NCBI GenBank assembly: GCA_021555105.2
Contig: CP134604.1
Span: forward strand, 1,798,001-1,862,000
Origin: Thalassospiraceae bacterium LMO-JJ14
GTDB lineage: Bacteria > Pseudomonadota > Alphaproteobacteria > Rhodospirillales > Casp-alpha2
Direction of reading: 5' to 3'
DNA: 64,000 nt
Shown: positions 51,413 to 62,122 of the stretch, piece after piece
Layout of the letters: every line of letters starts with the position of its first letter
Position numbering within the stretch: position 1 is the stretch's first letter
Position numbers and translations under genes: made by a program
The notes under the pieces: generated by a model
The model's database searches: none
What the model saw: the letters and a program-made list of their open reading frames with translations, nothing else
Told to the model about the DNA's origin: nothing

Positions 51413-51731
51413 TATTGGTACTCCTAGCTCCCTGGTTGCAATATTGATGAAGTGATCAAACAGGCAAAAAGCCAATATTGTCAACAAAACCGGTCATCGC
51501 GAATATAGCAAGCGTGTGCGTCGATCCGAAATTAAGGTGATGATTGAAAGTGCAATACTTTTACTGTTTGCCATCGTGCATAAAGATTAGCCAATCAAAG
51601 CCGCTGGGGGTAGCGCAAAATCTATTTGTAAAGAAAGTTTGATGTAGGTCGGCTCCTGCGGTTATTTACACGCTAATGTGGATGTTAACTGCGCCGAACA
51701 GAAGCGCGACATCGGACCGGGGACTGAGGGC
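51413..51731. promoter_or_regulatory. phnS / deoR-type divergent control region with two CAATATTG palindromes
   Basis: 319-bp AT-rich space. Identical 8-bp palindromes CAATATTG at 51439-51446 and 51473-51480 are 34 bp apart, about three helical turns, just upstream of phnS. They are the best operator candidates for the divergent DeoR-family regulator. No gene is seen in the rest. Confidence 0.55.
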
Positions 51732-52496
51732 ATGCTGGCAGAAGAGCGACGTGCGAAAATTCTCGAAATTGTCAACGAGCGGGGGTCTGTCTCGGTCAGT
51801 GACCTGCACCGCCGCTTGAAGGTCTCACAGGAAACGATCCGCCGCGATATCACCAAACTTGCGCACGATACCCGGCTTCGCAAGACCCATGGCGGGGCTT
51901 TGGCGCTCGATCATTCGGAGCCGGTTTTCGATGAACGGATGGCCGTCAATATCGACGGCAAAAGGGCGATCGGCCGGGTTGCCGCGGAAATGGTAACGGA
52001 CGATTCTACGTTGCTCATCGATTCCGGTACCACCACGCTTTGCCTTGCCGAGAGCTTGATGGAGCGCCGCCGTCTGACGGTCTACACCAACGATATTCAT
52101 ATTGCTCAACGCCTGGGCGGGCGGAACGACAATCATGTTTACCTGACGGGGGGGGAGCTGCTGGCCAGCGAAGGGGCGCTGGTCGGGCGCGATGCGACCG
52201 CCATGCTGGCCAATTATTATCCGGATTTCTGTTTCGTCGGTGCGGCGGCGTTCGCTAATCATCCCTGGATAATGGATTACACCCGCGAAGCCGCCGAGCT
52301 CAGAACGCAGATGCTGTCACAGGGCCGCACCAAGGTCGTGCTGGTCGATCACACCAAGTTCGGCCGCACCGCACCGGTCAAGGTCGGCGGGCTTGAGGAC
52401 GTGGACATTATCGTTACCGATATCCCCCTGAAGGGCGAGATCAAGGCGGGCATGGCCAGGCTGTCGGCGGAAATCATCATCGCCGAAGAGGTCTGA
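51732..52496 (+). CDS. DeoR-family transcriptional regulator of the phosphonate cluster
   Basis: 254-aa DeoR/GlpR-type regulator. The N-terminal helix-turn-helix is R-R-A-K-I-L-E-I-V, then V-S-V-S-D-L-H-R-R-L-K-V-S-Q-E-T-I-R-R-D. The sugar-phosphate-binding domain has I-D-S-G-T-T-T near 97 and D-H-T-K-F-G-R near 215. ATG at 51732 gives the standard start; a longer frame from 51678 adds 18 non-family residues. Divergent from phnS, so probably controls uptake and perhaps catabolism, with a phosphorylated or phosphonate intermediate as ligand. Confidence 0.88.
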   Translation: MLAEERRAKILEIVNERGSVSVSDLHRRLKVSQETIRRDITKLAHDTRLRKTHGGALALDHSEPVFDERMAVNIDGKRAIGRVAAEMVTDDSTLLIDSGTTTLCLAESLMERRRLTVYTNDIHIAQRLGGRNDNHVYLTGGELLASEGALVGRDATAMLANYYPDFCFVGAAAFANHPWIMDYTREAAELRTQMLSQGRTKVVLVDHTKFGRTAPVKVGGLEDVDIIVTDIPLKGEIKAGMARLSAEIIIAEEV

Positions 52497-52517
52497 GCGG
52501 ACTTCCTGAGAGGCGCC

Positions 52518-52612
52518 ATGCTTCGAGACGGACGCTACGCGTCCTCCACAGCATGAGGCGTATATTATCAGACCCTCATCCTGAGGAGGCCGAAAGGCCG
52601 TCTCGAAGGTTG
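52518..52612. repeat. two copies of a CTTCGAGACG / CGTCTCGAAGG intergenic repeat
   Basis: Copy one (52518-52558) runs from ATGCTTCGAGACG to GCATGAGG. Copy two (52574-52612) is the opposite orientation, CCTCATCCTGAGGAGG to TCTCGAAGGTTG. A third copy is at 57681-57722. Common alphaproteobacterial intergenic element, here between converging genes. Confidence 0.7.
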
Positions 52613-52629
52613 CGTAAGGCAGGCCCCGA

Positions 52630-53346
52630 TTATTCAGCTTCAGCCGTAATCATTTCGCCGTGCAACTCGCAGCCGGCTTCGGCCAGTCTGACGAATTCGT
52701 GGGCGATGCTTTCCGGGGTTTTCAGGGTTTCCGGGTTCTCGCCGGGCATGGCGGCGGCGCGCATGCCGGTCCGTGTCGGCCCCGGATTGACGAGATTGAC
52801 GCGGATGTTCGATTTGCGCGTTTCCTCGGCATAAACCTTGGCCATCATCTCCAGTCCGGCCTTGGAAATGGCATAGGCGCCCCAGAAGGCACGCGGCTCG
52901 TGTCCGACCGTCGACGTCACATAGATCGCGCGGCCGCTGTCGGACGCCCTGAGAAGCGGGTCCATTGAGCGGGTCAGCCGCCAACATGCCGTCAGGTTGA
53001 CGCTCATAACGTCGTTCCAGACCTTAGGGTCGAGTTGGTGCATCGGTGTCAGCACGCCCAGCAGCCCGGCATTGGCGATCAGAACATCCAGACGGCCGAA
53101 ACGCTCGTACATCGCTGCGCCGACCTTGTCGATGGCGTCGAAATCCCTGAGATCGAGCGGCACCAGCGTCGATTCAATCCCGTAAGCGGTGCGGATCTCG
53201 TCATCGAGTTCCTCAAGCGCGCCTTGTGTGCGGGCAACGAGGATCGGGTGCGCGCCTTCCTCGGCAAAGCGTTTCGCAACGGCGCGGCCGATGCCGCGCG
53301 ATGCACCCGTGATCAGGGCGATACGTCCGTCCAGTCGTTTGGTCAT
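52630..53346 (-). CDS. short-chain dehydrogenase/reductase
   Basis: 238-aa classical SDR. Nucleotide-binding T-G-A-S-R-G-I-G (about 14-21), N-A-G-L-L-G near 92, and active-site Ser with Y-A-I-S-K (Tyr about 157, Lys about 161). It keeps the N-P-G-P-T-R-T segment after the active site. NAD(P)H-dependent oxidoreductase, probably for an alcohol/ketone or acyl substrate. It follows purF by 15 bp on the same strand, a frequent neighbour in alphaproteobacteria. Substrate unknown. Confidence 0.9.
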   Translation of the reverse strand: MTKRLDGRIALITGASRGIGRAVAKRFAEEGAHPILVARTQGALEELDDEIRTAYGIESTLVPLDLRDFDAIDKVGAAMYERFGRLDVLIANAGLLGVLTPMHQLDPKVWNDVMSVNLTACWRLTRSMDPLLRASDSGRAIYVTSTVGHEPRAFWGAYAISKAGLEMMAKVYAEETRKSNIRVNLVNPGPTRTGMRAAAMPGENPETLKTPESIAHEFVRLAEAGCELHGEMITAEAE

Positions 53347-53361
53347 TGATGAGATTCCCGT

Positions 53362-54849
53362 CTAGTCCCGTTCGGCGAGCAGGGATAACTGTTTCGGAAG
53401 GCCGCCGCCATCGCGGTCGACAAGCGGTATCGGATACTCGCCGGTAAAGCAGGCATCGCAGTATTGCGGTATTTCGGCATCGCGTTTCGCTTCGCCGACG
53501 GCGCGGTAAAGACCATCGATGGAAATGAATGCCAGGCTGTCGACGCCGATGATATCGGCCATTTGCTGTACGTTGTGCTGCGACGCCATTAGCTGTTCGC
53601 GTTCCGGCGTGTCGATGCCGTAAAAGCATGAATGCGTCGTCGGCGGCGAGGAAACACGCATGTGAACTTCGGTCGCCCCCGCAGCGCGGACCATTTCGAC
53701 GATCTTGGTCGAGGTTGTGCCGCGGACAATGGAATCGTCGACGAGGATAACCCGCTTGCCCTTGATCGATCCCAGGTTCGCATTGTGCTTGAGGCGCACA
53801 CCGAGGTTCCGGATCTGTGCCGTCGGTTCGATAAAGGTGCGGCCGACATAGTGGTTGCGGATGATGCCGAGCTCGAACGGGATTTCGGATTCCTGTGCAT
53901 AGCCGATTGCAGAAGGCACGCCACTGTCCGGTACCGGCACGATGACGTCGGCATCGACATGGCTTTCGCGGGCCAGTTCCTTGCCGATATTCTTCCGCAC
54001 GGCATACACGTGGCGGCCTTCGATCATACTGTCGGGGCGCGCGAAGTAGATATATTCGAAGATGCAGAAGCGGCGCGGTTTCTTGGTGAACGGCTTTAGC
54101 GAATGCAGACCGTTTTCATCGATGATGACGATTTCACCGGGATCGACATCGCGGACGAACTTGGCGCCGATGATGTCCAGCGCACAGGTTTCCGACGTGA
54201 TGATATAGGAATCGCCGACCCTGCCGATGACCAGCGGGCGGACGCCATGCGGGTCGCGAACGCCGATCAGCTTCTTGCCGGTCATGGCGACCAGCGAATA
54301 GGCGCCTTCGAGCTGCGAGATGGCATCGGTCAGGCGGTCGACGACGCGGCCGTATTCGCTGCGCGCGATCAGGTGAATGATTGTTTCGGTATCGCTGGTC
54401 GATTGGAAGATGCTGCCGCGTTCGATCAGTGCGCGCCGCACGGCATAGGAGTTGGTCAGATTGCCGTTGTGGGCGACGGCCAGGCCGCCGAATTTAAACT
54501 CGGCGAAAAGCGGCTGCACGTTACGGATGACCGTGTCGCCGGTTGTCGAGTAGCGGACGTGCCCGATGGCGGTGTGGCCAGGCAGTTGCTTGATGACTTC
54601 TTCGGATGAAAAGTTGTCGCCGACCAGACCGAGCGCGCGGTGGCTGTGAAACTGTTCGCCGTCATAGGAGACGATGCCGACGGCTTCCTGTCCGCGATGC
54701 TGGAGTGCATGCAAGCCGAGCGCGGTGTGCGCGGCGGCGTCGATATGTCCGAATATGCCGAATAATCCGCATTCCTCGTGCGGGTGGTCGTCATCGAGGA
54801 AGGGGTCCGTAGAGTTCATCATCGCGGGCATCCTAGCGCTTTCGTTCAC
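53362..54849 (-). CDS. purF: amidophosphoribosyltransferase
   Basis: First committed step of purine synthesis: PRPP plus glutamine to phosphoribosylamine. 495 aa. The Ntn-type Cys nucleophile is in E-E-C-G-L-F-G-I after a short propeptide, so the mature enzyme starts at that Cys. The PRPP-binding motif V-I-L-V-D-D-S-I-V-R-G-T-T near 365 is intact. Start at 54849 forms ATGA with the cvpA stop, which supports it over two nearby ATGs. Confidence 0.96.
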   Translation of the reverse strand: MNESARMPAMMNSTDPFLDDDHPHEECGLFGIFGHIDAAAHTALGLHALQHRGQEAVGIVSYDGEQFHSHRALGLVGDNFSSEEVIKQLPGHTAIGHVRYSTTGDTVIRNVQPLFAEFKFGGLAVAHNGNLTNSYAVRRALIERGSIFQSTSDTETIIHLIARSEYGRVVDRLTDAISQLEGAYSLVAMTGKKLIGVRDPHGVRPLVIGRVGDSYIITSETCALDIIGAKFVRDVDPGEIVIIDENGLHSLKPFTKKPRRFCIFEYIYFARPDSMIEGRHVYAVRKNIGKELARESHVDADVIVPVPDSGVPSAIGYAQESEIPFELGIIRNHYVGRTFIEPTAQIRNLGVRLKHNANLGSIKGKRVILVDDSIVRGTTSTKIVEMVRAAGATEVHMRVSSPPTTHSCFYGIDTPEREQLMASQHNVQQMADIIGVDSLAFISIDGLYRAVGEAKRDAEIPQYCDACFTGEYPIPLVDRDGGGLPKQLSLLAERD

Positions 54850-55502
54850 TGATTGGAACCTGTGCCGTCGATCAGGCGCTCAAGATTTTTGCGCTGATCG
54901 GCATTGTATCCGTCCCGGGCCGGGGCGTCTTGCTGTTTCGGGGTCGGGGACAGCAATCCCTTGACGTCGATATTGGTTTTACCGCCGCCCGCCGATTTCC
55001 CGGAAATCTGGTCCGGCACCAGGGTTTTAAGTAATTCGGCGCCGGGTTTTATCAACTGCATGGTGCGGGCATCGCGGATTATGGCCGGCTGGTCTTCCTC
55101 GGGCATGATCAGTTCCAGCCCGATATAGGCGACGCAGACGAGAACCGCACCGCGTGCCAGGCCGAACAAAAAGCCGAGCGACCGGTCGAGCACGTTGAGC
55201 GCGCTGGCCTGAACCTTCTTGGCGATGGCGCGGGTGATCAGCGACAGGAATACCAGCGTGACGATGAAGATCACCGTACCTGCGGCGAGGTCCGCAGCGA
55301 GATCCAGCGAGATATACTTGCGGGCAAACGGTTTGGCATACGGAAAGCCGTAAAACGTCGCGAAAATCGCCCCGACCCAACCGCCGACGGACAGCACTTC
55401 GTGTACGAAGCCGCGCGCATAGGCGAGTACGGCGGAAACCAGAAGGATGAGGAGAACGCCGACATCGACGACATTGATCGGCAGATCGTTGATGGCGTCC
55501 AT
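54846..55502 (-). CDS. cvpA: CvpA-family membrane protein
   Basis: 218-aa protein with four membrane helices in the first about 130 residues (starting V-D-V-G-V-L-L-I-L-L-V-S-A) and a charged, proline-containing C-terminal tail. G-F-V-H-E-V-L-S-V-G-G-W and L-D-R-S-L-G-F-L-F-G-L-A-R-G are family signatures. It is upstream of purF with an ATGA overlap, the classic cvpA-purF pairing. Role in envelope homeostasis is only loosely known. Confidence 0.9.
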   Translation of the reverse strand: MDAINDLPINVVDVGVLLILLVSAVLAYARGFVHEVLSVGGWVGAIFATFYGFPYAKPFARKYISLDLAADLAAGTVIFIVTLVFLSLITRAIAKKVQASALNVLDRSLGFLFGLARGAVLVCVAYIGLELIMPEEDQPAIIRDARTMQLIKPGAELLKTLVPDQISGKSAGGGKTNIDVKGLLSPTPKQQDAPARDGYNADQRKNLERLIDGTGSNQ

Positions 55503-55511
55503 GTTCCGACC

Positions 55512-56906
<1,395 letters not shown>

Positions 56907-57029
56907 GCCTCGCTCCCTTAGCCGACGGAGATTGAGGCTTAAGCCAATCCGGGCGTTGTCGCAAGCGGCCTCGTTTTTTCAATGATGCGGAGTTAGACTC
57001 CGCGCAACTTAGCGGAAGGATTTTCGATC

Positions 57030-57674
57030 ATGTACACGCTTTATTGGGGGCCACGAACCAGCGCAATCGCTCCGGATGTGGTGCTCAGCGAGGCAGGCAT
57101 CGATTTTACACGAAAACTCGTCAACAGGACCGACGGCCGTGTCGACGATCCGGCGTTCGAGAAGATTTCACCGATGAAGCAGATTCCGGCGCTCGTTCTG
57201 CCGGATGGCACGGTTTTGTGCGAATCGGCGGCGATTGCCCTGAGCTTGGCTGAACGGCACCCGGAAAGCTGCATGCTGCCCCCCGTCGCCGGCGAGGCGC
57301 GGGCAAAAGTCTATCGCTGGCTGATGCATATCCTGTGCAATATCTACGAATGTGATCTGCGATACAGTTACGCCGACCGCTACACGTCCGACCGAGCCGG
57401 CATCGACGGGGTCCGCAAGGCTGCCGCCGAGCGGTGGGACCGTGCGTTCGAAGTGATCGAAGCCGAAGTCGGCGACGGCCCCTGGTTCCTTGGGGCGGAT
57501 TATTCACTTCTGGATATCTATCTCGCGGCCACGGTGTGCTGGCACTACGACACGCCGGCATTGCTGGCGCGCTCGCAGAACATTGCCCGGATATGCGCGA
57601 ATGTCCGGAAGCGCGAAAAGAGCGGACCGCTGTTCCAACTTTATGAAATGCCCGAGCTGGACGGCTTGGTTTGA
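57030..57674 (+). CDS. glutathione S-transferase-like protein
   Basis: 214-aa GST fold. The N-terminal thioredoxin domain M-Y-T-L-Y-W-G-P-R-T-S has Q-I-P-A-L near 52 and C-E-S-A-A-I near 64 for glutathione binding. The helical C-domain has Y-S-L-L-D-I-Y-L-A-A. Catalytic residue is not obvious (Ser11 or Thr10 position), so it may be of the GstA-like or zeta-related kind. Stands alone between radA and mlaF. Confidence 0.85.
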   Translation: MYTLYWGPRTSAIAPDVVLSEAGIDFTRKLVNRTDGRVDDPAFEKISPMKQIPALVLPDGTVLCESAAIALSLAERHPESCMLPPVAGEARAKVYRWLMHILCNIYECDLRYSYADRYTSDRAGIDGVRKAAAERWDRAFEVIEAEVGDGPWFLGADYSLLDIYLAATVCWHYDTPALLARSQNIARICANVRKREKSGPLFQLYEMPELDGLV

Positions 57675-57680
57675 TTTCTG

Positions 57681-57722
57681 CCTCATCGTGAGGAGCAGCT
57701 TCGCTGCGTCTCGAAGGATGAG
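57681..57722. repeat. intergenic repeat copy (CCTCATCGTGAGGAGC ... TCTCGAAGGATGAG)
   Basis: Third copy of the element at 52518-52612, sitting between the converging GST and mlaF genes. Confidence 0.65.
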
Positions 57723-57733
57723 CGGGTTGGTGT

Positions 57734-58519
57734 CTAACCCCTAACCGCCATCTTGATCGGGCCGTCGGCGCGGCCGTGGATGAACTGATCGACGTATGCG
57801 TTGTCAGAATGGTCAATGGCGTCGGTCGGCCCGGCCCAGATAATCCGGCCGTCATAAAGCATGGCGATCCTGTCGCCGATCTTGCGCGCAGACGCCATGT
57901 CATGGGTGATGGTCACGGCTGTGGCGCCGACGGTCTGGTTGACGTGCACGATCAGGTTGTTGATGACGTCGGCCATGATCGGGTCAAGGCCGGTGGTCGG
58001 CTCGTCGAAAAAGATGATTTCCGGTTCGGTGGCGATGGCGCGGGCCAGGCCGACACGTTTCTGCATGCCGCCCGACAGTTCCGACGGCGACAGATCGAGG
58101 ACGTCCGGCGCCAGCCCGACGAGGCGCAGTTTCTCGGCGGCGATGTCACGCGCATCGGCGCGCTTGCATTGATTGCGGGCCAAAAGGCCGAAGGCGACGT
58201 TTTCCCAGACCGGCAATGAATCGAACAGCGCGGCGGCCTGAAACAGCATGCCGACCTGCCGGTTGATGCCTTCGCGTTCGCCCGGCGACATGGTCGTGAC
58301 CTCGCGGCCGTCGATGGTGATCGAGCCGCTGTCGGGTTTCATCAGGCCGAGCATGCATTTGATGGTGACGGACTTGCCGGTGCCCGAGCCGCCGATGATG
58401 ACCACGCTTTCGCCCTTGCCGATATCCAAATCGACATGATCCAGCACCACCTTGCGTCCGTTCGCAAAGCTCTTGCGAACGCCCGACAGACGGATCTTGG
58501 CGAGATTATCCTGTGACAT
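57734..58519 (-). CDS. mlaF: Mla lipid-transport ABC ATPase
   Basis: 261-aa ATPase of the MlaFEDB/Ttg2A type that moves phospholipid between the envelope membranes. Walker A is G-G-S-G-T-G-K-S-V-T near 42, the signature is L-S-G-G-M-Q-K-R-V-G-L-A-R, and Walker B I-I-F-F-D-E-P-T-T-G-L-D-P. Overlaps mlaE by 14 bp. No mlaD in the window; it may lie elsewhere. Confidence 0.93.
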   Translation of the reverse strand: MSQDNLAKIRLSGVRKSFANGRKVVLDHVDLDIGKGESVVIIGGSGTGKSVTIKCMLGLMKPDSGSITIDGREVTTMSPGEREGINRQVGMLFQAAALFDSLPVWENVAFGLLARNQCKRADARDIAAEKLRLVGLAPDVLDLSPSELSGGMQKRVGLARAIATEPEIIFFDEPTTGLDPIMADVINNLIVHVNQTVGATAVTITHDMASARKIGDRIAMLYDGRIIWAGPTDAIDHSDNAYVDQFIHGRADGPIKMAVRG

Positions 58520-59294
58520 CTTTGGTGAAGAACAAAAGGGTCAGGATATAGTTGAGGCAGAGAATCAGGATCGATGCCGAAACCACCGCATTGGTCGTCG
58601 CCTTGCCGACGCCCTGTGCGCCGCCGGCGGAATAAAAGCCGTGATAACAGCCCATCAGCGTCGTGATGAAACCGAACACCGACGCTTTGACGAGACCGGA
58701 AATCACGTCCATGGGTTCCATGAACTCCCACGTGTTCTGCAGATAGTTCGACGGGTTGAAGCCCAATTTATAGACCGATACCAGATAGCCGCCGAAGACA
58801 CCGATGATGTCGGCGATGAAAATCACCAGCGGCAGCATCACCGTCCCGGCGATCAGGCGCGGTGCGACCAGATACTTCATCGGGTTGGTGGACAGCGTGG
58901 TCAGGGCATCGACCTGTTCGGTCACGCGCATGGTGCCGATTTCGGCGGCCATGGCGGCGCCAATGCGCCCGGCGATCATCAACCCGCCCAAGACGGGGCC
59001 TAGCTCGCGGGTAATCGAAAGGACGACGACGTTGGCGATCGCGCCTTCGGCAGAGAAGCGCGCGAAGCCGGTATAGCTCTGCAGTGCCAGCACCATCCCG
59101 GCAAAGATCGCCGTCAACCCGACGACGGGCAGGGTAAAGAAGCCGATCTCGATGATCTGGCGCAAAAGCTGGCGGCCATAGAACGGCGGTCGCACGCAAT
59201 GCGAAACGGCGTTGAGTGTAAACATGGCCAATCTGCCGGTCGTGGCGAGAAACGCGAGGAACCCTCCACCAATCGGCCGCAACGGATTAATCAT
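58506..59294 (-). CDS. mlaE: Mla lipid-transport permease
   Basis: 262-aa MlaE-family membrane protein. About five helices, with the conserved E-L-G-P-V-L-G-G-L-M-I-A-G-R and A-E-I-G-T-M-R-V-T-E-Q segments near 95-130. Partner of the ATPase encoded just downstream. The start overlaps the alr stop (ATGA), so it is translationally coupled to alr. Confidence 0.94.
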   Translation of the reverse strand: MINPLRPIGGGFLAFLATTGRLAMFTLNAVSHCVRPPFYGRQLLRQIIEIGFFTLPVVGLTAIFAGMVLALQSYTGFARFSAEGAIANVVVLSITRELGPVLGGLMIAGRIGAAMAAEIGTMRVTEQVDALTTLSTNPMKYLVAPRLIAGTVMLPLVIFIADIIGVFGGYLVSVYKLGFNPSNYLQNTWEFMEPMDVISGLVKASVFGFITTLMGCYHGFYSAGGAQGVGKATTNAVVSASILILCLNYILTLLFFTKDVTG

Positions 59295-60409
59295 GCACCA
59301 GTCCCTTTATACGTGCGGGCGTAGCGCCGCCCGAGTCCGGTTAATACTTCATAGGGGATGGTCTGCCAATCCTTTGCCAGATCGTCGGGTGTGCGGTGCG
59401 CACCCATGAATTCGGCCATGACGCCGGGCTGGGCCAGGTGTTCGGGCACATCGGTGACGTCCAGTGTGATCAGATCCATCGAAACGCGCCCGGCAATCGG
59501 GGCCTTGTGCCCGTCGATGCTGGCAAAGCCGGTGTCCGAGCCGGCACGGTGATAACCGTCGGCGTAGCCGACCGGCACCGTGGCAATTCTTCTGGGCCCC
59601 GTGACCGGATGCGTGGCGCCATAGCCGACTGTTTCCGGCGGCGCGACGTGGCGCACCTGCAGGATACGCGCTTCCAGCCGCACCGGGTTGGCCATAGGGT
59701 TGGCCAGATGCGGTGTCGGGTTGCCGCCATAGAGCGCGACTCCCGGCCGGGCCACGGCGAAATGATAATCGGCGCCGAGAAAGACGCCCGATGAATTGCA
59801 GAGTGACGGTGTGCCCCGGCCAAGCCGCCCAAACGCCGCCTTGAACAGGGCAAGCTGTCGCGCACTCTGATCGCTTTCGTTAACGTCGGCGCTGGCCAGG
59901 TGGCTCATCACCAGGCCGAGATCGATGCCATCCAGCAGCGCATCGGCATCGCCCAGAAAGGTCTCCGTTTCTGCGAGGTCGAGGCCGAGACGGCACATGC
60001 CGGTATCGATGTGGACGTGGGCCTTCAGCGCCTTGCCCCGAACCTTTGCAGCATCGCGCCACAACGCGATATCGCCGAGTGAGTTCAGTACCGGCGTCAG
60101 GCCGTAATGCAGATAGTCGTCGACGGCGTCGGGCAGGGGGCCGTTAAGGACATGCACACGGACATCGGGCAGCTCTTCGCGCACAATGACGCCTTCGTGC
60201 GGATGGGCGACGAAGAAATCCACGCATCCGGCGTGAGCGAGGGCACGCACGACCGGCCGCGCGCCGAGACCGTAACCGTCACCCTTGACCGCGGCCCCGG
60301 CTTTGGCACCGGCGGCGTCGAGCTTCCCTTGCAATAGGCGATAGTTCGCCGCGACCGTATCGAGGTCGATGGTCAGGCGCGCGGCATAAAGATCATCCGG
60401 GATCGTCAT
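59291..60409 (-). CDS. alr: alanine racemase
   Basis: 372-aa fold-III PLP enzyme making D-alanine for peptidoglycan. The PLP lysine is in A-V-K-G-D-G-Y-G-L-G near residue 42 (Gly replaces the more usual Ala), and the catalytic Tyr in P-V-G-Y-A-D-G-Y near 255. It starts 11 bp after dnaB on the same strand and overlaps mlaE, so it sits in a long operon. Confidence 0.95.
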   Translation of the reverse strand: MTIPDDLYAARLTIDLDTVAANYRLLQGKLDAAGAKAGAAVKGDGYGLGARPVVRALAHAGCVDFFVAHPHEGVIVREELPDVRVHVLNGPLPDAVDDYLHYGLTPVLNSLGDIALWRDAAKVRGKALKAHVHIDTGMCRLGLDLAETETFLGDADALLDGIDLGLVMSHLASADVNESDQSARQLALFKAAFGRLGRGTPSLCNSSGVFLGADYHFAVARPGVALYGGNPTPHLANPMANPVRLEARILQVRHVAPPETVGYGATHPVTGPRRIATVPVGYADGYHRAGSDTGFASIDGHKAPIAGRVSMDLITLDVTDVPEHLAQPGVMAEFMGAHRTPDDLAKDWQTIPYEVLTGLGRRYARTYKGTGA

Positions 60410-60420
60410 ACCGGATATAT

Positions 60421-61932
60421 TCAGTAATCTTCGTGATGCGGGTCAAGATTTCCGAAGCGCGTGAACTCGCCGATGAAGGCCAGTTTGACGGAACCCACGG
60501 GACCGTGACGCTGCTTGGCGACGATGACTTCGGCCTTGCCGCGGGCGCGTTCGACCCGTTCTTCCCAGCCGGCCTGACGCTGTGCGAACTTCTCACCGCT
60601 TTCGTCGGCGCGCTGCATGGGCTCGGCTTTTTCGAGATAATATTCGTCACGATAGATGAACATGACGACGTCGGCATCCTGCTCGATCGACCCCGATTCG
60701 CGAAGATCGGCAAGTTGTGGGCGCTTGTCTTCGCGGTTTTCGACCTGGCGTGAAAGCTGCGACAGGGCCAGCACCGGCACGTCCAGTTCTTTGGCTAGCG
60801 TCTTCAGGCCACGGGTGATTTCCGAGACTTCCTGCACGCGCCCGTCGGATCGTGACTTGGCGCTGCCTGAGATCAGCTGGAGATAGTCGATCACGATCAT
60901 GCCGAGATTGCTCTGGCGTTTCAGACGCCTGGCCCGGGTGCGGAGCGCACTGACGGTCAGCGCCGGGGTGTCGTCGATGAAGATCGGCACTTCGTGAAGC
61001 GCATTCGATGCCTGAGCCAGACGGGAGAATTCCTCGTTCGTCAGTTCGCCCTTGCGCATGCGGTCCGACGACACATTCGATTGCTCGGACAGAATACGTG
61101 CGGCCAGCTGTTCCGCCGACATTTCCAGCGAGAAGAACCCGACAACCGCACCTTCGTTGCCCTTTGTGTCGGCGAAGTTCTTGGCGGCGTTATAGGCGAT
61201 GTTGGTCGCCAGTGCGGTTTTCCCCATGGCCGGACGTCCGGCAAGGATCAAAAGGTCGGAGCGGTGCAGACCGCCGAGCAGCTTGTCGAGATCGATCAGG
61301 TCGGTGCCGACACCGGCCAGCCCGCCCTGTCGCGCGTGCGCTGCGTCGGCAACCTTGATGGCTTCCATGACGGCGTTTTTGAAAGGCTGGAAACCACCAT
61401 CGAAATCGCCGGTGGTGGCAAGGTCGTAGAGCGCCTGTTCGGCTTCTTCGATCTGCGTTGTCGCTTCCTGATCGATGTCGTTGTCGTAGGCATCGTTGAC
61501 GACCCGCTCACCCAGCGAGATCAGCTCGCGGCGCAGGTGCATGTCATAGATGATGCGCCCGTATTCCCGCGCATTGATGACGTTGATGGCGCTGGCCGCC
61601 AGGTGCGCCAGATACTGCGCGCCGCCGATGTCATCGAGGGAGTTGTCGGCTTCGAAGTAGGGGCGAAGCGTCGTCGGGTCAGCAATCTGGCCGCGATCGA
61701 TCAGCTTCATCATGGCTTCGAAAATACGCGCGTGCGCGGTCAGGGCGAAATGTTCGGCCTGCAGGAACTCAGCGACTTGTTCCAGCGCTCGGTTGTCCAC
61801 GAAAATGGCGCCCAACAGACCGCGCTCGGCCTCGATATTGCGCGGCAATTGACGGTATGCCGGGGTATCGAGGTCGCTCGTGTCGTCGTCCGGGACAAGG
61901 TCCTGGGGGGCGTTTTGGGTGTTTGCAACCAT
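60421..61932 (-). CDS. dnaB: replicative DNA helicase
   Basis: 503-aa hexameric helicase. The N-terminal helical domain includes P-R-N-I-E-A-E-R-G-L-L-G-A-I-F near 31. The RecA-like domain has Walker A G-R-P-A-M-G-K-T-A, then S-L-E-M-S-A-E-Q-L, M-I-V-I-D-Y-L-Q-L-I and arginine-finger region. An N-terminal Asp/Thr-rich lead of about 25 residues is normal for alphaproteobacteria. Upstream 61933-62067 holds the promoter region after the rplI terminator. Confidence 0.97.
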   Translation of the reverse strand: MVANTQNAPQDLVPDDDTSDLDTPAYRQLPRNIEAERGLLGAIFVDNRALEQVAEFLQAEHFALTAHARIFEAMMKLIDRGQIADPTTLRPYFEADNSLDDIGGAQYLAHLAASAINVINAREYGRIIYDMHLRRELISLGERVVNDAYDNDIDQEATTQIEEAEQALYDLATTGDFDGGFQPFKNAVMEAIKVADAAHARQGGLAGVGTDLIDLDKLLGGLHRSDLLILAGRPAMGKTALATNIAYNAAKNFADTKGNEGAVVGFFSLEMSAEQLAARILSEQSNVSSDRMRKGELTNEEFSRLAQASNALHEVPIFIDDTPALTVSALRTRARRLKRQSNLGMIVIDYLQLISGSAKSRSDGRVQEVSEITRGLKTLAKELDVPVLALSQLSRQVENREDKRPQLADLRESGSIEQDADVVMFIYRDEYYLEKAEPMQRADESGEKFAQRQAGWEERVERARGKAEVIVAKQRHGPVGSVKLAFIGEFTRFGNLDPHHEDY

Positions 61933-62067
61933 GGCCGGACCATACTCGCCTTACGAAATATGTGCGCTTTTTCTTCTGTGGAATGCTGTGGAAGCTGGGG
62001 AAAACTCGCGAATAACTCAGTTGACTTTTGAAATCGAGTCTTGGAACCCATCCCATTCCGCCAATCA

Positions 62068-62097
62068 AAAGGGCGCGCCCTTGCGGACACGCCCTTT
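62068..62097 (-). terminator. terminator after rplI
   Basis: AAAGGGCG (62068-62075) pairs with CGCCCTTT (62090-62097). In the minus direction it runs into TTTTGATT, so it should end the rpsR-rplI transcript before dnaB. Confidence 0.65.
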
Positions 62098-62122
62098 GTC
62101 ATTCTCAAGTCTGCCTGAAGCG

